Shown here in pieces: positions 1 through 7,400 of a stretch of DNA of 60,229 bases. Source of the stretch: an uncultured Pseudomonas sp. (GTDB lineage Bacteria > Pseudomonadota > Gammaproteobacteria > Pseudomonadales > Pseudomonadaceae); NCBI GenBank assembly GCA_946886875.1, contig CAMPJN010000001.1, positions 1-60,229 on the forward strand, read 5' to 3'. The position numbers and the translations under genes are program-made. The first letter of the stretch is position 1; each line of letters starts with the position of its first letter. The notes below the pieces were generated by a model that searched no databases, was not told the DNA's origin, and was given only the letters and a program-made list of their open reading frames with translations.

Positions 1-84
1 CCCCCGCCCTGCCCTTTATGGCCGTAAACCGCTACAATCGCGCCCCTTTCGCGCACGTGCGCCCGCTTAACTGGACAAAGATTC
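1..84 (+). promoter_or_regulatory. Host leader of ybiT, with a possible promoter
   Basis: Chromosomal sequence upstream of the original ybiT start codon (GTG at 85). A TACAAT hexamer at 33-38 could be a -10 box; no convincing -35 is visible. In the lysogen this leader no longer drives ybiT, because the body of the gene lies 59 kb away on the other side of the prophage. Confidence 0.35.
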
Positions 85-165
85 GTGATCTCCACCGCTA
101 ACATCACCATGCAACTTCGATTGCGTTTTGGTGAGGCCGAGAGAGTAGTAAAATCAATCACTTAG
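85..165 (+). pseudogene. Severed 5' end of ybiT (26 codons)
   Basis: GTG at 85 opens a frame whose first ten residues are [10 protein letters not shown], the YbiT N-terminus. It then runs into phage sequence and stops at TAG 163-165, giving a 26-residue chimeric peptide. This is the part of ybiT left at attL by integration. It keeps the host translation start, but the product is not expected to be functional. Confidence 0.7.
86..114. other. attL core (left attachment site)
   Basis: The 29 bp beginning TGATCTCCACCGCTAAC are repeated exactly at 59167-59195. The core corresponds to codons 1-10 of ybiT, so the phage targets a protein-coding gene rather than a tRNA gene. Sequence diverges on both sides of the repeat, which defines the crossover region. 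Confidence 0.92.
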
Positions 166-205
166 CGAATTTTTGAACACGCTGAAACTCTGCAAAACAC
201 ACCAA

Positions 206-225
206 TTGGTATCAAAATTGGTATC
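206..225 (+). repeat. Paired TTGGTATC repeats, possible integrase arm sites (left)
   Basis: TTGGTATC occurs at 206-213 and 218-225, separated by AAAA. A matching pair (TTGGTATC and TCGGTATC with an AAA spacer) lies at 59105-59123 beside attR. Paired short repeats near both att cores are what arm-type binding sites of a tyrosine integrase look like; the assignment is inferred. Apart from this pair and the attC-like element, nothing is seen between 166 and 486. Confidence 0.45.
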
Positions 226-404
226 GCCTTCTCGCCCGCCCAGGGCACGCTGAAACCTCCTGCGCTCACCTCGCCTTCGCCAACCACATCTCACTGAACT
301 TTGCGGTGTAGCTTGGGCTTTTCAGCTCAGGCCTCATGCCAGTCCGGCACATCTGAAACCCTGCTTGGGCGCAAAGCTTCCCATCTCCACTTCGCATTGA
401 CCGC

Positions 405-479
405 ATTTAACGCTTGGTCAAGGGCTGGCTTTAGCCCGTTCCAATGAGCAAAACGAGCGATTCGACGCATTTATTAGAC
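405..479 (-). repeat. attC-like element 2, downstream of the cassette gene
   Basis: Read on the minus strand this 75-nt element begins GTCTAAT and ends GTTAAAT, the form of R'' and R' boxes of integron attC sites. Its centre (CGGGCTAAAG, then CCCTT and ACCAAG) matches the second element at 763-834 closely. It starts 7 nt after the stop codon of the gene at 487-753, as in integron gene cassettes. No integron integrase is visible in the window. Confidence 0.5.
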
Positions 480-486
480 GCTCTGA

Positions 487-753
487 CTAATAGCCCTTGC
501 CCTTTAAGTAAGCCTCTTTTGCTCTATCTAGCTTTAGTTCCTTTGTGGCTTCTTCTTGTGTTTTCTGAACTTTAACTGGCTTCATTTCTCGGAGTATTAT
601 CTCTGGAGTTTTCTTTAAGGCCTGAGTCCATCCGCGCTCAAAAGCATCGTACTCTAGAGAGCCTATGGGATAAGGATTTTCATACTTACCTTTATTTGCA
701 AAGTAATTCTTTCTTCCTTCTTGGTATGCGGGGTTATCATGAATATTGCTCAT
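487..753 (-). CDS. Small RMF/CrpP-like protein in a gene-cassette setting
   Basis: 88 residues, soluble, strongly charged, no signal peptide. The N-terminal half (NPAYQEGRKNYF then NPYPIGS then FERGWTQA) resembles the short fold of ribosome modulation factor and CrpP-like proteins, which are frequent in integron cassettes; the C-terminal third is a charged helix. ATG at 753 lies 9 nt beyond one attC-like element, whose end supplies an AGGTG ribosome binding site, and the stop lies just before a second. Composition is more AT-rich than the phage core. The fold assignment rests on motif resemblance only; the function is unknown. Confidence 0.72.
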   Translation of the reverse strand: MSNIHDNPAYQEGRKNYFANKGKYENPYPIGSLEYDAFERGWTQALKKTPEIILREMKPVKVQKTQEEATKELKLDRAKEAYLKGKGY

Positions 754-762
754 GATTTTTCA

Positions 763-834
763 CCTAAACCTTGGTTAAGGGGTGACTTTAGCCCGCCCCG
801 AGTGAGCGAAGCGAACGGTTTGAAGTTGTTATGC
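763..834 (-). repeat. attC-like element 1, upstream of the cassette gene
   Basis: On the minus strand the 72-nt element runs from GCATAAC to GTTTAGG, with the internal stretch GGGCGGGCTAAAG and CCTTAACCAAGG. It shares most of its length with the element at 405-479, with scattered substitutions. It lies between the CsrA-like gene (ends at 907) and the cassette gene (starts at 753), so it could be the 3' attC of a cassette carrying the CsrA-like gene. Confidence 0.5.
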
Positions 835-906
835 AGCACTATTCAGTTCCATAACCATTGTATAGAAACCAGGGCGGCAACATCTGGAAGCAACCAGAGA
901 CCTGCC

Positions 907-1113
907 CTACGGACTAACCAGCTCATCCCGCAAGATCTGAATAGTCCTCGGCGCATCAATCGAAACGCGAACATTGCCGTTCTCGACACTATAGATCTCG
1001 ACGGTGATCCCATCACGTAGCAGCTGCTGCAAAGCCCTTTCGGGGTCAGCGCCAGGGGCAAGGTTCAGGACGAAAGATTGGCCGGCGCGACGGGTAAGCA
1101 TGCGATGGGACAT
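907..1113 (-). CDS. Divergent CsrA/RsmA-family RNA-binding protein
   Basis: 68 residues. After a short MSHR lead comes MLTRRAGQSFVL, matching the first strand of CsrA ([10 protein letters not shown]). The rest (GITVEIYSVENGNVRVSIDA then RTIQILRDEL) matches strands 2-5 and the RNA-binding RDE/REEI end. A loop of about 12 residues (about 18-31) is inserted after strand 1, so it is not a plain CsrA. CsrA dimers bind GGA motifs in mRNA leaders. AAGGAAGG is placed well upstream of ATG 1113. A canonical CsrA is encoded by the same prophage at 48424. Whether this one binds the same RNAs is unknown. Confidence 0.75.
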   Translation of the reverse strand: MSHRMLTRRAGQSFVLNLAPGADPERALQQLLRDGITVEIYSVENGNVRVSIDAPRTIQILRDELVSP

Positions 1114-1140
1114 AGCGGTACCTTCCTTGGGGACTAACTC

Positions 1141-1169
1141 AGCCTGAGCATAGCCGCAGTGCTTAGGCT
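1141..1169. repeat. Inverted repeat upstream of the CsrA-like gene
   Basis: AGCCTGAGCA (1141-1150) and TGCTTAGGCT (1160-1169) form a 10-bp stem with one G-T pair and a 9-nt loop. It lies about 28 nt upstream of the start of the CsrA-like gene. It has no T-run, so an operator, a leader hairpin or a recombination remnant are all possible. Confidence 0.35.
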
Positions 1170-1233
1170 ACGCCCAGCGCCGCCGTATCCGCATGCCGCG
1201 ACCTGCGGCCTGTGGCAAAATTCGGTTGTGTTT

Positions 1234-1824
1234 CTAATCCGGCATCAAACGCGCAAAATTTAAGTGTTTGTTAAGCGTAACAGCCTGATCTTTCGAGAAG
1301 CCCAAGTCATAAGCCTTATGGCGTGCAATGGTCACATCAACTTCCTCTGTAGTCGTGAACATCTTAACTTCTAGTCGACCATGCAAATATGGCTCATACC
1401 CTTCGCGATGCATAAGTACAAATTCGTTCATATGCTGAGCCCCAGTCATCTTCTGAGGCAAAATCTTTCCCTTAAAGACGCTGGTCAAGTCTTCATCAAA
1501 GACAAACTGAACATTGACATAGCCTGACGCACCCCCTGCATTATTTTCGAACCCCCGAATCTTCGCAAACTCGGTCGACGTCCAAACTCGTGCATAAGTA
1601 CCTGTTTGGTAAGTTTCAAACGCTTTCCTAAAGTCGAATTTAGACTCGCCTTCAGTCAATCCCCGTATAGCGCCTGACGCTTCCTCCCACTCCTGCACCG
1701 CCATCCTCCTATATAGCACCGCCCGGTCCGGCTTCGATTCCGCATATTTAAGTGACAACCTAGGGGCACGTCTCCCGTTCCAATACGCCATCAATTTGTC
1801 GAATTCATCTGGGGGAACAGACAT
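1234..1824 (-). CDS. Hypothetical protein, 196 residues
   Basis: Not recognised. Soluble, no signal peptide or membrane segment. The centre (YARVWTSTEFAKIRGFENN, then GYVNVQFVFDEDL) is rich in beta-forming residues, followed by a basic helical C-terminus. GAGGAGG sits 6 nt upstream of ATG 1824. Composition is AT-richer than the phage core and the gene stands alone, oriented away from the PAAR operon, so it is probably acquired cargo. A role as orphan effector or immunity protein is possible but nothing in the sequence shows it. Confidence 0.75.
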   Translation of the reverse strand: MSVPPDEFDKLMAYWNGRRAPRLSLKYAESKPDRAVLYRRMAVQEWEEASGAIRGLTEGESKFDFRKAFETYQTGTYARVWTSTEFAKIRGFENNAGGASGYVNVQFVFDEDLTSVFKGKILPQKMTGAQHMNEFVLMHREGYEPYLHGRLEVKMFTTTEEVDVTIARHKAYDLGFSKDQAVTLNKHLNFARLMPD

Positions 1825-2195
1825 TTACAGCCTCCTCAGTCGGGTCATTTTGCTTTGGGGTTAGCGTTCAGGGATCTTGGCTGACCAGGACGGCGACCAA
1901 AAACGAGATGGCGCATAGAGAACCTTCCTTGGCGATAGTTGCCAGGGGAGGATAGACCAGTTGCGCTAGGGTGCCAGTGCACTACAGGCCCTCTCGCACG
2001 CCCGTCCGCCACTCCACGTCGCTGGGCATCTTTTGGCCTAGCTCGGCCAGAATGTGCTGAAGTTCATAGAAGCGCACTTGAGCCAATCACCGCTGATAGC
2101 TTCCACGTAATATGCACCCAGCTGCGGGGGGCATTGAAGGCATGCGAAGAAAGCATGCACCCCCGCTTTAAGGTCTCGGACCAAGGAGCACTTCT
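1825..2195. other. 371 nt without a convincing gene
   Basis: Intergenic region between divergent genes, expected to hold the promoters of the gene at 1234 and of the PAAR operon. No clear promoter pair, terminator or repeat was recognised. An 86-codon open frame on the plus strand (1939-2199) has no ribosome binding site and no protein-like pattern. Confidence 0.4.
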
Positions 2196-2741
2196 ATGAG
2201 CGGAAAGCCTGCCGCCCGCCAAACTGACCCCACCTCCTGTCCTCTGCCAGGCCATGGCATCAACCCCATCGCCATCGGCTCACCCAACGTGTTGTTCGAC
2301 AACCTGCCAGCCGCGCGCAAGACTGACACGAGCGCGTGTGGAAGCCCCCTAGTTTCGGGGTTGTCCTCCACCGTGATCATCAATGGCTTGCACGCCGCCA
2401 CTGTGGGCAGCAGCGGCTCTCACGGGAATACGGTCATCATGGGGTCTGGCACCGTAATCATTGGTGACAGCCACACCCCCAAGCCATTCACCGCGCCAGC
2501 TCAGCTCCAGTTCCAGAAAACCTTCGCCCAAGTATTCAACATTACCGATAGTGAAACCGGTAGTCCGCTCGCCTATCGGGAGTTCGTTGCAGTGGTGGAT
2601 GGACGTGAAACGTTTGGAGTAACGGATGCGAGCGGCCTGGCCCATATACAGGCTCCATCAGCAGACTCTGTCATTTCATTGCACGTCCTGTTCAAGTCCC
2701 CGGCGCGCACGCTCACGGAGCTGTCGGAGGGCAACCAATGA
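2196..2741 (+). CDS. PAAR-domain type VI secretion spike-tip protein
   Basis: 181 residues. Residues 1-95 form a PAAR domain: short glycine/isoleucine strands with repeated patterns (ARQTDPTSC, IAIGSPNVLFDNLPAARKTD, TVIINGLHAATVG, HGNTVIMGSGTVIIGD) and the conserved Cys/His residues that bind zinc at the cone tip. Residues 100-181 form a beta-rich extension (AYREFVAVVDGRETFGVTD) of the transthyretin-like kind often found in loaded PAAR proteins. PAAR sits on VgrG at the tip of the T6SS spike and carries effectors. AAGGAG precedes ATG 2196. The stop overlaps the start of the amidase gene (ATGA), so PAAR, effector and immunity gene form one operon. Confidence 0.88.
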   Translation: MSGKPAARQTDPTSCPLPGHGINPIAIGSPNVLFDNLPAARKTDTSACGSPLVSGLSSTVIINGLHAATVGSSGSHGNTVIMGSGTVIIGDSHTPKPFTAPAQLQFQKTFAQVFNITDSETGSPLAYREFVAVVDGRETFGVTDASGLAHIQAPSADSVISLHVLFKSPARTLTELSEGNQ

Positions 2742-3460
2742 CCGGCAAAGCTTTCAAGACCACAGCCAAGGCTCAAGAGGTGAAGACTGGCCAACCGCTC
2801 GTTCCAGTAACGGTTGTCGTTGATGACCGAGCTGCAACTCGCGAAGCAATCATCCGAACTGTGCGCTCTTCAGGACATCAGTTTGTCGAGCGCTCTGAAT
2901 GGGGAGCCATCGCAGCAAATGAAGGGATGGCGTCAGATTGGGATTATTCAATGATTGCTTTTCACCATGCCGGACGCAGTTACAGCTGTGGGCATGGTGC
3001 TGATCAGATGAGAGGCACTCAAGAGGAACAGCTTGGCAATAAATACGACGACATCGCATATCACTTTGGGATTGATTGCAGTGGAGTTATTTATGAAGGT
3101 CGGGACGTTCGCCTAAAAGGCGGCAGTGTTCGAGGGTATAACACCGGTGTTATTGGGATAGTTTTCTTGAACAATCTCACCATTGCCGCCGAGGGAGATG
3201 ATATCTGGGCAATGGGGCGTGAGACCATTGAGCGCCTGGGAGTTAATACGATCAACGCTATACCGTCTCTCCAGATTGACGCCGCCACCAATTTGGTCAG
3301 TGCTCTAAAAAGTGTATTCGTGATTAAGCGCTTGGGCGGGCATCGTGAGTTTCCGGGGCAAGCTGCGGACGGAAAAATATGCCCAGGCAATATCGGGATG
3401 GAATTTGTGAAAAACATGAGGGTGGTTACAGGCTTACTGCCGCCGCCGACATCGCCATGA
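2738..3460 (+). CDS. T6SS effector: PGRP-type peptidoglycan amidase
   Basis: 240 residues with a short N-terminal linker (1-45) and an Amidase_2/PGRP domain (about 48-230). It aligns by motif with T7 lysozyme: FHHAG (zinc ligand His76), DIAYHFG (Tyr108, His109), GGHREF (His202) and KICPG (Cys215). These are the zinc ligands and catalytic residues of N-acetylmuramoyl-L-alanine amidase. There is no signal peptide, which fits delivery by T6SS rather than Sec export. Translationally coupled to PAAR upstream and to a signal-peptide protein downstream (ATGA at both junctions), the standard arrangement of PAAR, effector and immunity protein. Its place inside the att boundaries marks it as phage cargo, not a phage lysis enzyme. 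Confidence 0.85.
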   Translation: MTGKAFKTTAKAQEVKTGQPLVPVTVVVDDRAATREAIIRTVRSSGHQFVERSEWGAIAANEGMASDWDYSMIAFHHAGRSYSCGHGADQMRGTQEEQLGNKYDDIAYHFGIDCSGVIYEGRDVRLKGGSVRGYNTGVIGIVFLNNLTIAAEGDDIWAMGRETIERLGVNTINAIPSLQIDAATNLVSALKSVFVIKRLGGHREFPGQAADGKICPGNIGMEFVKNMRVVTGLLPPPTSP

Positions 3461-3753
3461 AAAAAAAGATAATCCTTGTTTTGACAATCCTTGCATTGTC
3501 ATTCTTATGGCTGAATGTAGGCATTTATGACACATACTTCGCTGAAGATAATCGATCTGTGTTTTTTATAAAAAAACATCCAACATTACAGGTTCGGTTC
3601 GAAAACATCTTCCTGACGGATGAAGATGACAAGCCGATTGGTCGGCTGAGCGACGAAGAGCGGAGAATAGTGATCAACTACTGCAAGTACCGGCTAGGTA
3701 TTGAAACCAAGCTGAGAACGCAGGAAGAGTTGGAGGCCTGTAAGAGAATGTGA
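3457..3753 (+). CDS. Putative periplasmic immunity protein to the amidase
   Basis: 98 residues from ATG 3457, which overlaps the amidase stop (ATGA). Residues 1-20 (MKKKIILVLTILALSFLWL) are a signal peptide or N-terminal anchor; the rest is a small acidic domain. An exported partner encoded directly behind a peptidoglycan amidase is the usual place and location for the cognate immunity protein, which protects the cell from its own toxin in the periplasm. The longer frame from 3379 is rejected because it begins inside the amidase gene without a ribosome binding site. The immunity function is inferred from position and export signal. Confidence 0.68.
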   Translation: MKKKIILVLTILALSFLWLNVGIYDTYFAEDNRSVFFIKKHPTLQVRFENIFLTDEDDKPIGRLSDEERRIVINYCKYRLGIETKLRTQEELEACKRM

Positions 3754-3884
3754 AAGTCGCCGCGACAGCTACAGGCGATCCTCTACCAGGACATGTCCTC
3801 CAGACCGCGCCCTAGCAGGGCCTCGCACTGTGCCTTCGCCCGGTACTATCCTGCCTGGACCAGCCAAACGACATGGAGCGTGTT

Positions 3885-4241
3885 ATGAAAATCCCCTTAC
3901 TCGCTACCGCATTTGCCCTAGCCCTCTCTGCTCCGGCCGCGTTCGCCGGCTGCTTCGGTACCGGTGCCTATCAAACCTGCACCGACAACAGCGGCAACAC
4001 CTACAACGTCCAGCGCTTCGGGAACAGTGCCAACGTGCAGGGCTTCAACCCGAATACCGGATCGAGCTGGAGCCAGAACAGCAACACCATCGGCAACACC
4101 ACCTATCACAACGGCTATTCCGCCGATGGTGAGTCGTGGAACGGCACCAGCACCAATATCGGTGGCACCACCTACAACAGCGGCACCGACTCCGACGGCA
4201 ACTACTACCAGTCGACCTGCAACCAATACGGGTGCTACTGA
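3885..4241 (+). CDS. Secreted Asn/Gly/Ser/Thr-rich small protein
   Basis: 118 residues from ATG 3885, chosen over ATG 3873 because GGAG lies 6 nt upstream. Residues 1-21 are a signal peptide ending AFA-G. The mature part carries repeated NT/SGNTY/GNTTY motifs with paired cysteines near both ends (GCFGTGAYQTC and STCNQYGCY). Proteins of this kind are common in Pseudomonas but uncharacterised; it may be host-derived cargo. It abuts the next gene (TGA then GTG), so the two are probably co-expressed. Confidence 0.78.
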   Translation: MKIPLLATAFALALSAPAAFAGCFGTGAYQTCTDNSGNTYNVQRFGNSANVQGFNPNTGSSWSQNSNTIGNTTYHNGYSADGESWNGTSTNIGGTTYNSGTDSDGNYYQSTCNQYGCY

Positions 4242-4478
4242 GTGGGCCTGCCAGAAATCGTCGGCGGGGCTCTGGGGCTACTTGTGCTCGGCGCCCTGGC
4301 CATGACACAGGCACCCAAGCATTGGCAGACCACCGGCGGCTGGCTGCTGTTCAGCCTGGTAGGCATTCCACTGATCGGCATTGTCATCGCGGTGATGGTG
4401 AAGGTGCCGTTCTTGATGTTCGGCGCCGTAGCCTGGGCCTGCTTCCATGCGGGCCGCAACAGTCGCTGGCGTAGCTGA
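4242..4478 (+). CDS. Small membrane protein, two transmembrane segments
   Basis: 78 residues beginning with GTG at 4242 directly behind the preceding stop codon, so translational coupling is likely. Hydrophobic segments at about 5-22 and 34-62, with a basic C-terminus (HAGRNSRWRS). Function unknown. It ends 2 nt before the stop codon of the converging giant phage gene and marks the border between accessory cargo and the phage core. Confidence 0.65.
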   Translation: MGLPEIVGGALGLLVLGALAMTQAPKHWQTTGGWLLFSLVGIPLIGIVIAVMVKVPFLMFGAVAWACFHAGRNSRWRS

Positions 4479-4479
4479 T

Positions 4480-7400
4480 CTACTCCCTCGCGCGGATTTC
4501 CTCAATCCGCTTCCCGGCCCGCCCGGTCAGTTGGCTCTTGATCACCAGCAAACGATCCAACTCCCTTCTCTTACTCTCGGCGTCAATCTCGCGAAGGCGA
4601 ACCGCGTCCATGCGGGCGTTGATCGCGCTCAGCTGTCTCTGTGTCTGGTTAAGCGACTTACGCATTGCCAGCTCCCCCCGCTTCTCCTGCACCAACTCCC
4701 TGGCTTCATCCTGGCGCCCCAGTTCCTGCAGGCGCTTCACGTCGGCATACACCCTGCCTGACTCCTTCAACCCTTCATAGAACAGCGTGCTGTACCGATC
4801 GTATGGCGCCGGCGCACCGAGGTCGCGGTAGAACCGCTTGATAGGCTGGTATTCGCTCCAGCGCTTGGCCGGCTCGGTTTCACCGTTGGCCGTGCGCCAG
4901 ATCGTGTCCGTGATACTCGCTGCCCAGGCGCCGACCTGACCAAGGTAACCCCTGATCAGGTGGTCGGCCTGTAGTGGCGACAGGGTCAGTCCATCACCGA
5001 GCGCCGATGTAGCTTCGGAGATGAGCTTGGCCGGCGCCGTCGTGGTGGCGCGAGCACGTAACGTTGGGCTTACCCGTTCCATGCCGGCATTCTCGATCGG
5101 ACGCCCAGTGAAAGCGTCCCTATTTGCGTACACGTCCAGCGCCGGCTGGAACATCTGCGGTACTGGCGAGAAGCTGAAGGTCTGCGTCAGCATCGCCTGG
5201 ATGCGGTCACGAATCAGCTTGCCGGTGGCCTTGTCGTCCACGAACTGCTCGAGCGTGCGTTCCGCCAGCGTGGAAATGGCTCCGACCTCGAACGGCTTCG
5301 GCAGGAAGAATGCCTGGCCGCCGATGCGAAAGAACCAATAGCTGTCCTTCTGCCAATCCTCGAGTTTGCGGTATTCCTCATCGTCGTGATTCGCCAGGTA
5401 AAGCACCATGCTGGCCAGGGCCAGAGCGCCGGCCACAGTAGCGAAGCGCGCCGCCGCCACCTTGTCGCTGGCCGTACCCTTGCCAAAAGCAGTGAGAACC
5501 GCCGGTTTGACGCCGGAGCGGTACAACTTGTCCAGGCCCTGCAGTCGGGCGTTGAGGAACGGCACGGTGCGGACCAGGAAGCGCACCGCCGGCCAGGCAC
5601 CTTCTTGGTTGAAGTCCATCAAGTCGCGCGCCTCGTAGGCTGCGCGCAGCATGCCCTTGTCCTGGTTCTGCATGAAGGCGGCAGCGCGGTTACCGTTCTC
5701 CGCAGTATTGGCGAAGGAGTTGTAGGCATCCCAACCAGCCATCAGCAGTTTCGGGACGGCCTTCGGCCCGTCGACCAGTTTGGCTCCGCGCAAGTTGCGG
5801 CGCAGCCCGGCTTTCACCTCCTCCGGATCGGCGCCGTAGATATGGCCGAAGCTGAAGGCACCGCCGCTGGCGAGCATCTGCGCTCGGGTCTTCTCGTCAC
5901 GGTAGGACTTCAACCCCTGGTACATGTTAGCCGGCACGTTCTTGCTCACCGGGGTGGTTGCCGCTGCCTGCATCGAGTCGCGCAGGAAGTTGGCAACGAT
6001 GAATTGCGGTGTGATCGTGGTCATGTTGGTGAACACCCGCTTGAACTGGGCCATGGTACGCACGGCGAAGTTGTTCAAACCAGGGTCCGCCAGCGAGGTC
6101 AGGGCCTCGAAAATCAGCGCGTCGTCGATCTGGTACCAAACCCGCTCGCCATCCTTCAGCACGAAGGTGCTGCTCTTCGGATCGCGCGCCGACTCTTTCA
6201 CCTCCAAGGCGATCTCCAGTTTGACGGCGTTCTCGATCGCCTGCACCGCGGCCTGGTTCTTCAAGCTGGCGGTGAGCAGGTGATGGAAGTTCATCAGGGT
6301 GTTTTCCAGCAAGTCGTTCAGGTTCTGCTTACCGCCCTTCAGCTTCTTGTACGCTTCCTGCCGGCTGAGGCCTTTGCCAACACGCGGCGCGCCAGTCTTA
6401 GCCTCCTCGTCCATCACCCGGTAGAACGGCACATAGAACTCGTCGCGCCACATCGCCCGGCTCTCCGCACTGATGATGCCGGTCTGCTCGGCGATCGCCA
6501 GCACGTCGTCGCGGTACTGCTGGAACTCGCGAAACACCTCGTCGTATAGCTTCGCGCGGCTGCGGCCGTCGGCAGTATTGCCGCGGTTGATGCCCTTGAG
6601 GGCGGCGATGTCCTGGGCGTCGAACAGGTTTTCCCGGCCCTCGGCGGCAAGCTTCGCAGCGCGATTGCCGGCTATCCACCCCAGGAAGCGCTCGATCTCC
6701 TTGGCTTCACCGAGCCGACTCAGCACCTCGCCCAGCCCCATGCTGCCGTCGTCCCGGGTGCTGATGACCTTCTGCTTCTGGTCGAAGACAATACGGCCAT
6801 TGTGGAGCATGGAGTTCAGCGCGCCGGCGGCGGCCGGCGCCATGCGGGCAAGCACCCAGGCGCTGCTAGTGATCGAGTTGTCGAGAAAGTCCGAACCATG
6901 CAGGCGCTCGTCCAGCTCCTTCAGCGCGGCATAGCGGTCGACCAAGCCTTGGCGGATCTTGGTCATCAGCCGGTCAGTGCGCTCGCGATACCAGTCGATA
7001 GCGCGCTCGCGCGCAGTCGGTGGCGCAATCTTGCGCAAGGCTGCCTGTTCGGCCGCATTCAAGTCGGGGAAAGCTTCAGAGGTGTGCGGACGCCTAGCGG
7101 CACCGAGGGAATAGAGCGTGTCGTCGGGGTTTACAGGTGCTTCAGTTCCGGATCGATCGCCAGCTGCTGCTTGGCCCATTCGGAAGAGGCTTGCATCTCG
7201 AGCCGCAGCGACTCGATCTCGGAGTTGCTCAGGCGATAGCTGTCCCTTGTCGAACGTGAGGAGGGTTCGAGCTTCAGATTGGGTGAGCCCTTCGAAGCCA
7301 TAGCCGAAGTTTTCACGCCACCAGGGTTCAATTTCGCCGTACTTGCCACGGACTTCTACCAAAGTGCTGGGGTCAAGAGACAGTTTCCGCGAGTAGTTCT

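Noticed and set aside
86..114. tRNA gene as integration site
   Set aside because: The core repeats encode the start of YbiT; no tRNA cloverleaf can be formed from the flanking sequence.
1939..2199. 86-codon plus-strand frame before the PAAR gene
   Set aside because: No ribosome binding site, unnatural composition, and it runs into the PAAR start region.
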